In this document: positions 63,816 to 64,000 of the stretch, one piece after another
Position numbering within the stretch: position 1 is the stretch's first letter
Layout: each line of letters begins with the position of its first letter
NCBI RefSeq assembly: GCF_900327775.1
Contig: NZ_OUMZ01000007.1
Coordinates: 1,785,606-1,849,605, forward strand
Length of the DNA stretch: 64,000 bases
DNA from: Roseovarius sp. EL26
Lineage (GTDB): Bacteria; Pseudomonadota; Alphaproteobacteria; Rhodobacterales; Rhodobacteraceae
Direction: 5' to 3'
Translations under genes and position numbers: made by a program
The notes under the pieces: model-generated
Database searches by the model: none
Told to the model about the DNA's origin: nothing
What the model saw: the letters and a program-made list of their open reading frames with translations, nothing else

Positions 63816-64000
63816 TTACTCGTCCCCGATCCGATTCGGATCTCGGTGACGCTCAACAGCTGCTACATGGCTTTCTGCATCAAGTGTAGACATCACGCTA
63901 TGTAAATGTTCCGCATCGCGTATTTCGACATCAATCAACACGCGGTGAAAATCTGTTTTTCGATCAAGAAAAGCCAGGTTTGCGATATTGGCCTTTTGTT
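63816..64000 (-). CDS. C-terminal end of (p)ppGpp synthetase/hydrolase Rsh (partial)
   Basis: Runs off the right edge of the window. The visible 61 codons read ANIANLAFLDRKTDFHRVL and DVEIRDAEHLHSVMSTLDAE, the C-terminal ACT domain of RelA/SpoT-type proteins, ending NRIGDE. The stop TAA is at 63816-63818. In alphaproteobacteria a single Rsh makes and degrades (p)ppGpp. Confidence 0.85.
   Translation of the reverse strand, partial: QKANIANLAFLDRKTDFHRVLIDVEIRDAEHLHSVMSTLDAESHVAAVERHRDPNRIGDE

Overview
The window looks like chromosomal DNA of a marine Rhodobacteraceae (Roseobacter-group) alphaproteobacterium. The reasons are a CcrM-type GANTC methyltransferase, an alphaproteobacterial SOS box (GTTC-N7-GTTC) in front of an mmcB-type gene, a histidine tRNA without the extra 5' G and with discriminator A, a RibB protein with a degenerate cyclohydrolase half, a methylsuccinyl-CoA dehydrogenase-type enzyme of the ethylmalonyl-CoA pathway, an AvFdI-like ferredoxin beside an S4 protein and a SUV3-like helicase, and many small families typical of this group. 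Base composition and codon use look uniform. I see no prophage, insertion sequence, plasmid function or CRISPR array.

Layout. 0.1-9.8 kb: TonB-like protein, glutathione transferase and mtgA on the minus strand; an AEC transporter; fghA-sthA-YaiI-EamA as a plus-strand run; then ccrM and rnhB. 9.8-10.8 kb: gene-poor stretch with one probable tiny gene and a strong terminator. 10.8-18.3 kb: EamA exporter, small membrane protein, trkH, folE2, a crippled 2OG-Fe(II) oxygenase gene, GFA protein, DUF4864 protein, divergent cobT/cobS. 18.3-23.3 kb: carD, fdxA, S4 protein, large helicase, TPR protein, all minus. 23.4-29.4 kb: SCP2 protein, lysophospholipase, FAH-family hydrolase, pepF, YHS protein, a frameshifted nucleoside hydrolase, DksA-like protein. 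29.4-36.8 kb: DUF900 lipoprotein, rpoH, rluD and its head-overlapping DUF6476 neighbour, tRNA-His, DUF6324, mmcB, a structured RNA (probably 6S), a glycine-repeat exported protein, a transglutaminase-like protease and small membrane proteins. 36.9-39.1 kb: ribB-ribH-nusB operon. 39.1-49.5 kb: AhpD-like protein, enoyl-CoA hydratase and LysR, a SoxCD-like sulfite dehydrogenase pair facing an ECF sigma/anti-sigma pair, pirin, LysE and TauE exporters, mcd. 49.5-55.9 kb: a WYL regulator divergent from two unknown small proteins, a voltage-sensor-like membrane protein, SLAC1-family channel, second FAH protein, DUF1045 and FosX genes tail to tail, TetR and META-domain lipoprotein. 56.2-64 kb: recO, DUF1491, era, multicopper oxidase, rnc, lepB, ABZJ_00895-like protein, acpS, pdxJ, DUF2062 and the 3' end of rsh, essentially one long minus-strand housekeeping block.

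How it works together. Several blocks are recognisable pathways: formaldehyde detoxification and pyridine nucleotide balance (fghA-sthA), late cobalamin assembly (cobT/cobS), riboflavin (ribB-ribH), vitamin B6 (pdxJ), RNA processing and ribosome maturation (rnc-era, rluD, nusB), stress control (rpoH, carD, dksA-like, rsh) and sulfite oxidation with its own cytochrome. The points most worth a second look are the palindromic operator between the WYL regulator and its unknown partners, the triple-GANTC ccrM promoter, the five-charge S4 segment in a protein without a potassium filter, the probable 6S RNA beside the LexA box, the glycine-repeat exported protein, and two hidden pseudogenes.
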